Source: Acorus gramineus (Eukaryota > Streptophyta > Magnoliopsida > Acorales > Acoraceae). From it: a stretch of DNA of 64,000 nt. Below, in pieces: positions 1-8,759 of this stretch. How positions within the stretch are numbered: the stretch's first letter is position 1; every line of letters starts with the position of its first letter. A program made the translations under genes and the position numbers. Under the pieces are notes generated by a model. It had not been told where the DNA came from. It made no database searches and saw nothing but the letters and a program-made list of their open reading frames with translations. Location of the stretch: assembly GCA_030737835.1 (NCBI GenBank), contig JAUJYN010000026.1:124001-188000 (forward strand), written 5' to 3'.

Positions 1-313
1 CGGGGCGTCATGCAGGGTGCGCGCGGGGCACGGCGAGGCAGCGGTAGTGCGCGCGGGTTGTGCGCGAGGCGAGGCGCTGCGCACGGGGTGTGCGGGGTGC
101 TCGCGGGCCAGCGCAAGGCGTGCGAGGTGTGCGCGGGCGGCTGGGCTGGGGCGCAGGGGGCACGCGGTGCACCCGGGAGGCTCGGCGGCGTGCCCAGGCG
201 GCGGGCAGGGGCCCGACGGTGCGCTGGGTGCGCGGGCTGAGGTGCGGCGGTGCACCCGGGTGGTCGGGTGGCCGTGCGGGTGGTTGCCTGGGGTGCGGGT
301 GGTTGCCGGAGTG

Positions 314-356
314 CTCGGGCTAGCGTGCGTGCGGGTCGTATGCACGTTTGCCCGAG
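314..356 (+). other. Hairpin upstream of micro-exon, CTCGGGC variant
   Basis: CTCGGGC pairs with GCCCGAG. An inner arm GTGCGTGCG pairs with CGTATGCAC using two G-T wobbles. It ends about 90 bases before the micro-exon. Confidence 0.65.
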
Positions 357-446
357 TGTTGGGTGTTTGATTTTGGGCTTTGTGTATTTTTTAGTGTTTA
401 GTAGTATTTGAGGATTTTACTCATCAGTTGATACACTGTCTTGCAG

Positions 447-482
447 ATCTTGACGGACGGTCGCGCGACGACCCGATCTCCG
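447..482 (+). other. Micro-exon (36 nt), A1 5' LTR
   Basis: The same length and flanks as its 3' LTR counterpart, with two or three substitutions (ATCTTG for ATCTCG; GACGAC for GTCGAC). Confidence 0.55.
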
Positions 483-1253
483 GTGAGTGGGACGATCCAA
501 CCCAGTAGGGAGGCGTTACATGCACTTGGGCATGTACCGTCCTCCCCTGGGGCACCATAGTAAATATTAACCTGTTTAATATGAAAAACTATGTAAGCAT
601 GATAATGTGTAGTATGCATGCCACCCTAGACTTTGTATGCTAGGGACTTATACCCTTAGGACCCGTATAAGAACCATGCACCCTGTTATCATGTTTCCAT
701 GTTAGGAAAGCCCCGACCGATGCATGTTCCTATTTAGTTTAATTTATTTAAATAAAATGCGAGCATGTGATTAGCCTGTCTTAGCGAATATCATAGGGGA
801 GGGGCCTCGCGAGGACAGCGGTGAGACCCGGGCTAGGGTACTCCGTGTTCCTTGTTTGGTTGTCGGGATGTCCTATATCGGGACCTCACGCTGCCCTCCC
901 AAGGATTTCTTTCCCCGTTAATATTCCAACCTCTTATTGTTATAAATGCATGTTCCCCGCATCTTGGTTATGCGCCCTGGAGGAATTCTGAGGAATTCAG
1001 GACATTAGAGTTGGTAGGATGTGTTGTCTGCGGATCCGAGTGGATCATATGCGATGGATAGGCTGTTCTGTTCCCTTCGTTCGATCCGTGTAGAGACTAC
1101 CCCGGCTTTGGAAAGGTCGTCCCGTGCAGGGGCTCCCATCAGTAGGCGCCTCCTGATTTGGTAGAAGGACTGTGCTAAATGTGGGAGTGGCCAAACGACC
1201 TACGGAGTGGGGAGAGACTATCGGTGGACCAAGGGTGACCAACAGCCTAGTCA

Positions 1254-1505
1254 GTCCCAAGAGCCTGGGTCACCCATTGAGGGTGAGGGTGAGGGTATGG
1301 TGGGCCGGCGATGTGGCGACCCACTGGATTGTAAGTCCCAATATCCTTGGTCACCCCAGTGAGGGTGAGGGTGAGGGTGTAGCGGGTGGCGGTAGCGACC
1401 TGCTGGTTTTGTGTAATTGTCCCAATATCCTTGGTCACCCATTGAGAGGTGAGGGTGAGGGTGTAGTGGGTTGGCAGGAGCGACCCACTGGATTGCGGAG
1501 TTGTT
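1254..1505 (+). repeat. Hairpin/G4 unit array (3 units)
   Basis: Three units of about 80 bp start with GTCCCAAKA, pass through CTKGGTCACCCA and (GTGAGGG)2-3, and close with a hairpin of the GTGGGTTG/CGACCCAC type. The first contains GGGTGAGGGTGAGGG plus a fourth G-run (1281-1304), a canonical quadruplex motif. Confidence 0.8.
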
Positions 1506-1594
1506 GCCATTTTGTGGCTTGAGTAATGTGATTGTGGATTAATAATATCTGGCTGTGGTTAATCTAACTGTGATGCATGGGTTGTGTTGTTCAC

Positions 1595-1609
1595 TGAGCG
1601 TGTGGCTCA
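1595..1609 (+). other. TGAGC/GCTCA hairpin, A-type
   Basis: TGAGC-GTGTG-GCTCA is followed by CCCCTCGCATA. Forward copies occur at about 6395, 10773, 18737, 19718 and 62461, and reverse copies at about 27828, 36300, 47690, 53725 and 59790. Confidence 0.7.
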
Positions 1610-1636
1610 CCCCTCGCATAATATTTTTCTCCACAG

Positions 1637-1687
1637 TCATCTGAGTCGGACCCAGAGGAGGAGCTCCCCGAGGGACTTCATCAGTAG
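1637..1687 (+). other. Conserved short reading frame ending ELPEGLHQ-stop
   Basis: Reads SSESDPEEELPEGLHQ then TAG. The acceptor-like site before it is CTCCACAG here, where most copies have CTCCAG plus two bases, so splicing in this copy may differ. Confidence 0.45.
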
Positions 1688-2027
1688 CGGAGTAGCGCCA
1701 CGTCCCGCGAGTATCAGAGGCTATCAGCATCCCTTGTGCTTGTATGTATTATTTTCCGTGCTTGGGCACGCGTTTGTGTTGTATTGGATGTCTTTGTATA
1801 TATTGGCTCTCACAGGACATATGATTATGTATCGAGTTTGTAGTATGTTTTGATTACAGATTCAGTCTTTTAGCTTCTGCATTTGGTGTATATATCATGT
1901 CAGCCCTGCTTTGTCTGTGTTGTCATTTTTAGCTATTGTGTGTGCATGTTATTGAACTCTTGTTACTGATATCATATATACATCTGCCGCGTCCCGGGGA
2001 CGGCCGGCCCTGGGGCGTGACAAAAGT

Positions 2028-2040
2028 TGGTATCAGAACC
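2028..2040 (+). other. Primer-binding site, initiator-Met tRNA
   Basis: TTGGTATCAGAACC starts a few bases after the LTR end. It matches the usual TGGTATCAGAGC complement of plant initiator tRNA-Met with one change near the end, and marks where minus-strand DNA synthesis would start. Confidence 0.88.
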
Positions 2041-2141
2041 TGGTCCTGTCAGAGCCAATGGTCTTCTTTTCGTAGAGATGAGTCCTAGGATTTGTATGTG
2101 TGTATTCTGATCCTAGTGTCTGGTTTTCTTAGGTTGCTGAT

Positions 2142-3599
2142 ATGCCTCCTCGCAGAGGACGGCGCGGACATGGTCCCTCTCGACCTTTGGAGGTTTCCGG
2201 ACCTACTAGAGGCGAGGATGCTACTGGAGAGTCCACGGCTGTGAGGCCAGGATCGGCGCAGGAGCCTCCCGCATGGGAACGTGCGTTCGCTCGGTTAGCG
2301 GATTTAGTGGAGACTCAGACCAGGGCACTGGAGGCCCAGACCAGAGTGTTGGCAGAGCAGGCGCGGGAGATCCAGGAGCTGAGGGCGGCCCGTGATGCAG
2401 TTCCACAGGTCCCCTTGGTGGCAGATCCGCCTGTGGTACCTGAAGTACCCCCAATCCCCGTGGTGATTCCAGCGGCGAGAGTTCAGGATCCCCTGGCGAG
2501 GGAGGTGGGGCTAGAGGCTGCAGCGCGGGTGCAGCAGAGTGGCCTCGCAGCCTTTCTAAAGCTCCATCCTCCTGAGTTCTATGGCCAGACAGCGGATCCC
2601 CTTGCCCCAGAGCGATGGTTGATGGAGGTGGAGGTGATCTTCTCGACCATGCTTTGCACCGATCGCCAGCGAGTCTCCCTGGCCACCTTCATGCTGAAGG
2701 GTAGCGCTGCCGACTGGTGGGCTACCCGAGTGGTGGACATCCCCGAGGGAGTGGAGCAGCTTCTATGGGCAGGATTCCAGAGGTATTTCTTGGAGGAGTA
2801 CTTCCCGTTCTCGGCGCGGCAGATCGTGATGCAGGAGTTTGAGCGGTTGACGCAGGGCTCTATGTCTGTCGCCGACTACTCCACGCGCTTCACGAGGCTA
2901 TCCAGATTTGCTCCAGCCTTGGTGATGGACGAGGAGACGAGGTGCCGTCGATTCGAGCTCGGTCTCAGCAGTGCCATCCGAGTGCACGTCACCGCCCATG
3001 CATTCTCGAGGTTCTCCGACTTAGTGTCTCGAGCGAAGACCGTCGAGAGAGACCTCGGGATCCAGGTGGGGGTTCCGACCCCTTTTGCAGATCAGGGTCC
3101 TTCCGGGAGTCGGGACCAGGGGCAGCGCAAGAGGAAGAGGCCCCGCTTCGATCAGTCAGCGGCTGCCTCTCCTCCAGCAGATGCGGTGCCAGGGTGGGAT
3201 CCGGCACCCATTGCGGCAGTTCCCATCCAGTCCATGCAGCTAGAGAGGCGGCGCTGTTTCCATTGTCAGCGCATCGGGCATATCAGATACAATTGCCCTG
3301 ATGCTGGCCGACCCCGCGTGCTACCTCAGCAGCCGCAGTTCTTGCAGCAGCAGCTTCTGCGTTAGCAGCAGCCACAGGATGGCCGAGTCGACCAGTGGAG
3401 GCAGCCAGTGCAGCCGGTGAGACGTGCTCCTGCTCCTCTGCCGCAGTTTGTTCAAGGCAGAGTTGCAGCTCTTTCGGCTGAGGAGGCGCAGGTTTCGGGC
3501 GTCATGGTTCGAGGTAATGTTTTGTTTTCCCAGCTCCCTATGAATATATGTGTGTTGATTGCGGTTAAGCATGTGTGTGATGTCTCGTTGAGCGGGTAA
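2142..3599 (+). pseudogene. gag: Chromovirus Gag with one in-frame stop
   Basis: This is the structural protein that would form the virus-like particle. The frame opens at ATG 2142, 105 bases after the primer site. It shows a Gln/Glu/Arg-rich probable coiled coil (about residues 47-86), a retrotransposon gag domain (about 150-270, with a DWW motif) and a CCHC zinc knuckle at 372-385 (C-x2-C-x4-H-x4-C, CFHCQRIGHIRYNC). A TAG at 3363-3365 interrupts the frame, which then continues unchanged to 3599. The second copy (51815-53185, minus strand) reads through the matching region, so the TAG looks like a single recent CAG-to-TAG change. After about residue 460, where a protease should begin, the sequence changes to LTR-like DNA. 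Family assignment is firm. Whether the shortened protein works is unknown. Confidence 0.9.
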
Positions 3600-3847
3600 G
3601 GAGTGTGGTTGTTCGAGTTAAAGAGGCCGGGTTGTAGCCGTCCTGGCAGGAGGCTCTCATCCGTAGGTACCGCCGATGCAGTCGGAGGGGTACTGATCGT
3701 GGGGGTATGCCGGGTAGAGGCTAACTCGGAAATGGATTAATGGATGATGTCACGAGCGTGGAATCGTTCTCCCCTTCGTTGGACCCGAGTAGGGACTCCT
3801 CAGCGTTAGAGAGGCCTTCCTGACAGAGGGCTCCCCTCAGTAGGCAC
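3540..3847 (+). other. LTR-like block replacing pol, left part
   Basis: From just after the gag tail the DNA resembles C-type LTR sequence rather than protease. Shared phrases include ATGTGTGTGATGTCTCG (compare 33638-33656), the CGTTCTCCCCTTCGTTGGA phrase (compare 33899) and the CTGACAGAGGGCTCCC phrase. It is interrupted at 3848 by a solo LTR and resumes at 6842. Confidence 0.75.
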
Positions 3848-4110
3848 TGTTATATATATGTCACTTTTTGGCCTGTTGGTAACCATTGGAGCATTTTGGC
3901 AGTTTTTGAGTTTTTGCATTTTTCGATCGGAACCGCAAAATTTTGGACTGTTAGCTATCGTCCTGAGCTAGAGGACTCCGATTGAAAATCTAACTGCATA
4001 TTATGTGTCCTGGTGCCATTTTAAGCCACTCATGAAAATTTCATCGAATTCCGGCAACGTTTCCAAAATTTCACAGTTCCGGGGCGTATCTGGGTTTTTA
4101 AGTCACTTAC

Positions 4111-4120
4111 TATATATATG
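4111..4120 (+). promoter_or_regulatory. TATA box of LTR 3848-6836
   Basis: TATATATATG lies about 265 bases inside the LTR. It is followed by an ATTCATCATCC phrase and a CT-rich leader, as in every A-type LTR here. The U3 would therefore be short (about 270 bp) and the R-U5 very long. Confidence 0.6.
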
Positions 4121-4678
4121 TGTGATCTAATTTTGAGAAGCACTATTCATCATCCCTACCAAATCATTCCCTCTCTCCTCTCTCTCATTTTTCTCCCTTT
4201 TGAAGCCCTTAGACCCCTCAAACCCAAAAACCTAAAGCACAAGAAGTGTAGATCGGGTCCGGTGCCTTCAAATCCCGATTCCGGCGATCCTAGCCTTCCC
4301 ATCCACCCTCTTTTCTCCTCTGATCGGAGCCATTTCGGAGGTGGGAGTTGACCTCGGTGGTGGAAACCCTTGGAGAGGAGTTTCGGTGCGCGGAGAGCTA
4401 CCGGACATCCTTCCCTCCCCTCGGTAAGCCTTCTTTCCCTCTTTTTCATGCTTAGATGCTTGATAGGGGGGGTTTTTGGGGTTGGGTGGAGGTCGGCGGC
4501 TGTGGGTGGCCGTCGGAGGGCTGGGGTGGTGGTCGGAAGTCGGTGGGTGGTGGTAGAGGTGCTCGGGTAGGGGTGGAAGGTGGTCTCGGGCAGTGGGGGT
4601 CCTGTTTCGGGCAGCAGGCAGCAGCGGCAGCAGCTCAGGCAGCGCGCAGGCTGGGCGCGCGCGGGCGTGCGCGCGGGT

Positions 4679-4789
4679 GTGCGCGGGTCTGGTGCGAGGA
4701 GCTGGTCGAGCAGCTGTGCGCGGGTCTGGTGCGAGGAGCTGGTCGAGCAGCTGTGCGCGGGTCTGGTGCGAGGAGCTGGTCGAGCGGCT
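4679..4789 (+). repeat. 37-bp tandem repeat, three copies
   Basis: Three adjacent units begin at 4679, 4716 and 4753 and carry GGTGCGAGGAGCTGGTCGAG. They are identical except for one A-to-G change in the last unit. They lie in the GC-rich part of the LTR and are not seen in the other A-type copies, so they expanded recently here. Confidence 0.9.
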
Positions 4790-5340
4790 GGTGCGGGGAG
4801 ATGTGCGAGCGGACGATGCGCGCGGAGTGCGTGCAGGGCGTGCGCTCGGGGGGGGTGCTGGTCGAGGGGCGTCGTGCAGGGTGCGCGCGGGGCGCGGCGA
4901 GGCGGCGGTGGTGCGCGAGGGGCGCGGCGAGGCAGCGGTGGTGCGCTCGGGGTGTGCGCGGGGCGAGGCGCTGCGCGCGGGGCGTGCGGGGTGCTCGCGG
5001 GCCAGCGCGAGGCGTGCGGGGTGTGCGCGGGCGGTTGCGCTGGGGCGTAGGGGCGCGCGGTGCACCCGGGAGGCTCGGCAGCGTGTCCAGACGGCGGGCA
5101 GGGGCCCGGCGGTGCGCGGGGTGCGTGGGCTGAGGCGCGGCGGTGCACCCGGGCGGTCGGGTGGCCGTGCGGGTGGTTGCCGGCCGTGCGGGTGGTTGCC
5201 GGAGTGCTCGGGCTAGCGTGCGTGCGGGTCGTATGCACATTTGCCCGAGTGTTGGGTGTTTAGTTGTGGGTTTTGTGTATTTTAAGTCTTCTTGTTGTGT
5301 TTGTGGATTTATACTCACCAGTTAATACCTTGTCTTGCAG

Positions 5341-5376
5341 ATCTCGACGGACGGTCGCGCGTCGACCCGACTTCCG
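5341..5376 (+). other. Micro-exon (36 nt), A-type
   Basis: It lies between TCTTGCAG and GTGAGTGGG, the best matches to splice consensus in this LTR. It carries the family core GACGGACGGTCGCGCGTCGA and ends in CTTCCG. Confidence 0.55.
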
Positions 5377-6123
5377 GTGAGTGGGACAACCCAACCCAGT
5401 TTGGGAGGCGCTACATGCACTTGGGCGTGTACCGTCCTCCCCTGGGGCAGATAGTTAGTATTAACTGTTGTTTTGAAATCCATGTAAGCATGATGTGTGT
5501 GTGTAGAATGCATGCCACCCTAGACTTATATGTTAGGGACTTGCACCCTTAGGATTTGTGCATAAGCCGTGTATCCTGTCACCCCGTTATCATGTTAGGA
5601 AAGCCCGACCTGAGCATGCGTCCTATTAGTTTGATTTATTTAATTAAATGCAAGCTTTAATATTGTTAGCATGCCTTGGGGAATATAAGGGGGCCTTGCG
5701 AGGTTAACATTGAGACCCGGGTTAGGGTACTCCGTGTTCCTCGTTTGGTTGTCGGATGTCCTACATCGGGACCTCAGGTTACCCTCCCAAGGTCTCTTTT
5801 CCCCATTTATGTTTTATTTATTTTCCCCGCATCCTAGTTATGCGCGCTGGTGGAATTCCGAGGAATTCAAGACATTAGAGTTGTAGAGATGTGCTCTCAG
5901 CGGATCCGAGTGGATCATATGCGATGGATAGGCTGTTCTGTTCCCTCCGTTGGATCCGTGTAGAGACTACCCCGGCGTTGGAAAGGTTGTCCCGTGCAGG
6001 GGCTTCCATCAGTAGGCGCCTCCTGATTTGGTAGAAGGACTGCGCCGAACGTGGGAGTGGCCAAACGACCTACGGAGTGGGGAGAGACTATCGGTGGACC
6101 GAGGGTGACCAACAGCCTAGTCA

Positions 6124-6310
6124 GTCCCAAGAGCCTAGGTCACCTGTTGAGAGGTGAGGGTGAGGGTATGGTGGGCCGGCGATGCGACGACCCACAGGAT
6201 TATGTATGGATGATTATCAGCCCATTAAGTCCCAACATCCTTGGTCACCTATTGAGGGTGAGGGTGAGGGTGAGGGTATGGGGTTCGGCGATGTGACGAA
6301 CCCCCGGATT
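6124..6310 (+). repeat. Hairpin/G4 unit array (2 units)
   Basis: Two imperfect units of about 80-110 bp each hold a GTCCCAA-type lead, a CACCTRTTGAG step, two to four GTGAGGG repeats and a GGGxx...xxCCC hairpin. The second unit has the GGGGTTCG/CGAACCCC stem. Confidence 0.8.
6280..6304 (+). other. Covarying hairpin, GGGGTTCG variant
   Basis: GGGGTTCG and CGAACCCC form a perfect 8-bp stem around loop GCGATGTGA. At the same place other copies have GTGGGTCG/CGACCCAC (33533-33557), so two positions have changed on both arms together. Confidence 0.7.
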
Positions 6311-6434
6311 TGTGTTGTTTATGCCGCTTTGGGGCTATTGACTTGATTTAAATGTGGTTAATATGAACTGTATGCATGGGTTGTGCTATTCACTGAGCGT
6401 GTGGCTCACCCCTCGCATCAAATCTTTTTCAGTG

Positions 6435-6485
6435 ATCACTGAGGAGGACTTGAAGGAGGAGCTTCCCGAGCGACTGCACCAGTAG
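6435..6485 (+). other. Conserved short reading frame ending ELPERLHQ-stop
   Basis: Two bases after a TTTTTCAG acceptor-like site, the frame reads ITEEDLKEELPERLHQ and then TAG. Compared with copies at 1637, 10815, 18778, 19765 and 47604 (minus), many differences are third-position (GAC/GAT, CTG/TTG, CTC/CTT, CAT/CAC). The TAG is kept in all six of these copies. No start codon can be assigned. Confidence 0.45.
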
Positions 6486-6841
6486 CGGAGTTAGCGCCAC
6501 GTCCCTCGAGTCTTGAGGCCATCAGCACCCTTCTCTTTGTTGTATGTATATATATCTCTGTGCTTGGGCACCTAGTTGGATTTTGTATGGATTGTATTTG
6601 TGTATATATGGACATGTTGGCTCTCACAGGACGTATGATTATGTATCGAGTCTGTAGTATGTTTTGATTACAGATTCAGTCTTTTAGCTTCCGCATTTGG
6701 TGTATATATTATGTCAGCCCTGCTTTATCTGTGTTGTCATTTTTAGCTGTTGTATGAGTATATTATTGAACCCCTGTTTACTGATATCATATATACACTT
6801 GTCGCGTCACGGGGACGGCCGCCCTTGGGCGTGACAGGCAC

Positions 6842-7310
6842 CTCCTGATTTGGTTTTGGACTGTGCTGAATTGTGGGAGCGGACCAGGCGGCCTACGGTG
6901 TGGAGGAGAGGCTACCGGTGGACCAGGGGTGAAGAACAGTCTAAGTCTCTCCCAAAGTCCCAATATGTCTCCTGATGGGAGTGAGGGTGTGGATGAGACA
7001 AAGACGCGTCGCCTCGTGACCCAATTGTTGTTCGACCGTTCCCACGGATGTTGGGTCCGGCCTTGTGATGGAGGTTGAAGGTTATCGGTGGGTGATTATC
7101 TAGATATAGATGATCCGGTGAGATTGGTAATGTTCTTTAAAGAGTGATGTCTTCTTCTAGTGTTCCTTTTCTGGTTTAAGGGGCCGTGTGAGGTCAGCGT
7201 TGAGACCCGGGCTAGGGTACTTCGTGTTCCTTGTTTGGTTGTTGGGGTATCCTATATCGGGACCTCATGCTGCTCTCCCAAGGTTTCTTTTCCTAGTCAA
7301 GGGATACCCT
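6842..7310 (+). other. LTR-like block replacing pol, right part
   Basis: Bases 6842-7130 continue the C-LTR-like sequence. They include GACGCGTCGCCTCGTGACCC and TTGTTCGACCGTTCCCA, matched at 34081-34125. Bases 7188-7310 instead match the A-type module GAGACCCGGGCTAGGGTAC ... CTATATCGGGACCTCA found at 10000-10080. The block is therefore a two-part chimera of LTR modules sitting where protease and most of RT belong. Confidence 0.75.
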
Positions 7311-7344
7311 GGAAGCATCAGCTGGTGATGGATCAAGTGCGAGT

Positions 7345-7650
7345 TTGGATGGAGCTTATGGCCTTTCTGGGCTATGTGATTGTGGTGAAGGTATATCAGT
7401 GGACCCGGGTAAGACGCTTGCTATGTCGAATTGGCGTAGGCCGTCGAACCCCGCAAGGATTCGGAGCTTCCCGAGTTTGGTGGGTTATTGCAGGAGGTTT
7501 GACGAGGGACTCTCGAAGATAGCTGTTCCTCTTAACCGCCTTACTCGAAAGGATGTCCGGTTCGAGTGGTCCCCGTCTTGCGAGGAGAGCTTCCTGGAGT
7601 TTTTATCGGAGGCTCACCTCAGTGCCAATTCTTACCTCTCCGTCTAGGAG
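7345..7650 (+). pseudogene. pol: Remnant of chromovirus reverse transcriptase C-terminus
   Basis: The frame contains FLGY, SVDPGK, YCRRFDEGLSKIAVPLNRLT and RFEWSPSCEESF. This is the stretch between the RT thumb and RNase H in Ty3/gypsy Pol (family pattern FLGHVIS...VDP.K...FLGL.GYYRRF...PL..L..K...F.W...CE.SF). No YxDD active site and no RNase H or integrase follow. The homologous scrap in the second copy is at about 50830-51060 on the minus strand. It cannot be enzymatically active. Confidence 0.85.
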
Positions 7651-7683
7651 TGGTGGGTTCGCAGTTGGGTAAAGGTGTGTCCA

Positions 7684-7902
7684 CGATCCTGCTCACGTCA
7701 TCCCGTTCGAGCCGCTCGTCTCTGAGTCGGACAGTCATTCGTGGAGCAGCCGATTGAGATCATGGACCGCCACGTGAGGAGGCTCTGTACCAAGACCGTC
7801 CAGTTAGTCGAGGTGCGATGGCAGCACCGTTCCGGTGTCGAGGACACTTGGGAGCTCAAGGATGCCAGGTGTGACGCGTATCCACATCTTTTCCCCTCCT
7901 AG
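7684..7902 (+). pseudogene. pol: Remnant of Pol C-terminus with chromodomain
   Basis: A first frame reads DPAHVIPFEPLVSESD, the linker typical before chromovirus chromodomains. After a frame change it reads VEQPIEIMDRHVRRL, then VQLVEVRWQHRSGVEDTWEL and ends at the stop after YPHLF. The KTVQLVEVRW...TWE pattern is the C-terminal chromodomain of Tekay/Del-like chromoviruses, which directs integration to heterochromatin. The frame break and missing integrase make it a fossil or a cis-retained segment. Confidence 0.8.
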
Positions 7903-7934
7903 ATGTTTTTGCATATTTTGAGGACAAAATTTCC

Positions 7935-7948
7935 TAAGGGGGGAAGAA
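7935..7948 (+). other. Polypurine tract of A1
   Basis: CTAAGGGGGGAAGAA lies directly before the 3' LTR TG. It is the plus-strand DNA primer. The second copy has the same tract reversed at 50525-50540. Confidence 0.9.
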
Positions 7949-8212
7949 TGTTATATATGTGTCACTTTTAGCCTGCTGGTAACCGTTGGAGCGTTCTGGC
8001 AGTTTTTTGTTTTTTTTTCGGTTTTCGATCGAAACCGCTAATTTTTGGACTGTTAGCTATCGTCCTGAGTTAGAGGACTCCGATTGGAAATCTAACTGCA
8101 TATTTGGTGTCCTGGTGCCATTTTAGGCCTCTCATGAAAATTTCATCGAATTCCGGCAACGTTTCTGAAATTTCACAGTTCCGGGGCGTATCCGGGTTTT
8201 TAAGTCACTTGC

Positions 8213-8222
8213 TATATATATA
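8213..8222 (+). promoter_or_regulatory. TATA box of A1 3' LTR
   Basis: TATATATATA lies 265 bases into the LTR, just before the CACTATTCATCATCCCTACC phrase and a CT-rich leader. Transcription from the equivalent site in the 5' LTR would place roughly 3 kb of LTR in the leader. Confidence 0.6.
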
Positions 8223-8759
8223 TGAGATCTAATTTTTGATAGCACTATTCATCATCCCTACCAAGAGCTTCCTCTCTCTCCCCTCTCTCTTTTTCTCCCA
8301 TTTGAAGCCCTTAGAGCCCTCAAACCCAAAAACCTAAAGCATAGGAAGTGTAGATCGGGTCCCGATCTACACCCGGTGCTTTCAAATCCGAATTCTGGCG
8401 AGTTTTGCCCCTCCATCCCCCCTCTCTTCTTCCCTGATTTGAGCCATTTCGGTGGTGGAGGTAGATCCGGGCGTTGGAAGCCTTTTGGGAGAGGTTTCGG
8501 TGCGCGGAGAGCAACCGGACTTCCCTTCCTCCCCTTGGTAAGCCTCTTTTCCTCTCTTTTCTTGTATAGATGTATGTTAGGAGGTGGAAAATGAGGTTGG
8601 GTGGTGGTCGGCGGCGGTGGGTGGCTGTCGGAGGGCTGTGGGGTGGTGGTCGGAGGCCATTGGTGGCCGGGGGTAAGAGTTTGGTGGTCGGGTGGAGGGA
8701 GCTAGGCTGACCGGGCAAGGTTGGGTGGCTGTCCCGGGAGGGTTGGTAGCGGCCGCAAC

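Larger units (their letters stand above)
1..2022 (+). mobile_element. 5' LTR (partial) of chromovirus-derived element A1
   Basis: This is the last 2 kb of an A-type LTR. It closely matches 9190-11202, the 3' LTR of the same element, with only small substitutions and indels. It ends in GGGGCGTGACA, directly followed by a primer-binding site. It contains the tail of a GC-rich block (1-310), a hairpin (314-356), a micro-exon (447-482), three hairpin/G4 units (about 1254-1505) and the TGAGC hairpin (1595-1609). The LTR start lies before the window, so neither its full length nor the left target duplication can be seen. Confidence 0.93.
3848..6836 (+). mobile_element. A-type solo LTR (2989 bp) nested in A1
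   Basis: It starts TGTTATATATA and ends GGGCGTGACA. GGCAC occurs directly on both sides (3843-3847 and 6837-6841), a perfect 5-bp target duplication. There is no primer site, PPT or internal domain. It contains a TATA box (4111-4120), a donor-like site near 4423, a GC-rich block (about 4570-5250), a micro-exon (5341-5376), hairpin/G4 units (6124-6310) and the TGAGC hairpin. It is most simply a product of LTR-LTR recombination. Confidence 0.92.

Noticed and set aside
1281-1304. GTGAGGG repeats as interstitial telomere sequence
   Set aside because: Plant telomeres are TTTAGGG. These repeats are short, embedded in LTR units and always next to the hairpin.
1254-1505. CRISPR-like array of repeated units
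   Set aside because: Units are adjacent imperfect copies without unique spacers, and the genome is a plant's.
2142-3599. Gag stop at 3363 read as a programmed readthrough site
   Set aside because: The second copy has sense codons over the homologous stretch, so a point mutation is simpler.
4156-5238. Open frame of 360 codons on the minus strand, and many others in GC-rich blocks (for example 45912-46676 minus, 45890-46755 plus, 54600-55214 plus)
   Set aside because: Several overlapping frames on both strands are open at once, translations are Arg/Ala/Gly/Pro/His low complexity, and frames are not kept between LTR copies. Stop codons are simply rare in such GC-rich repeats.
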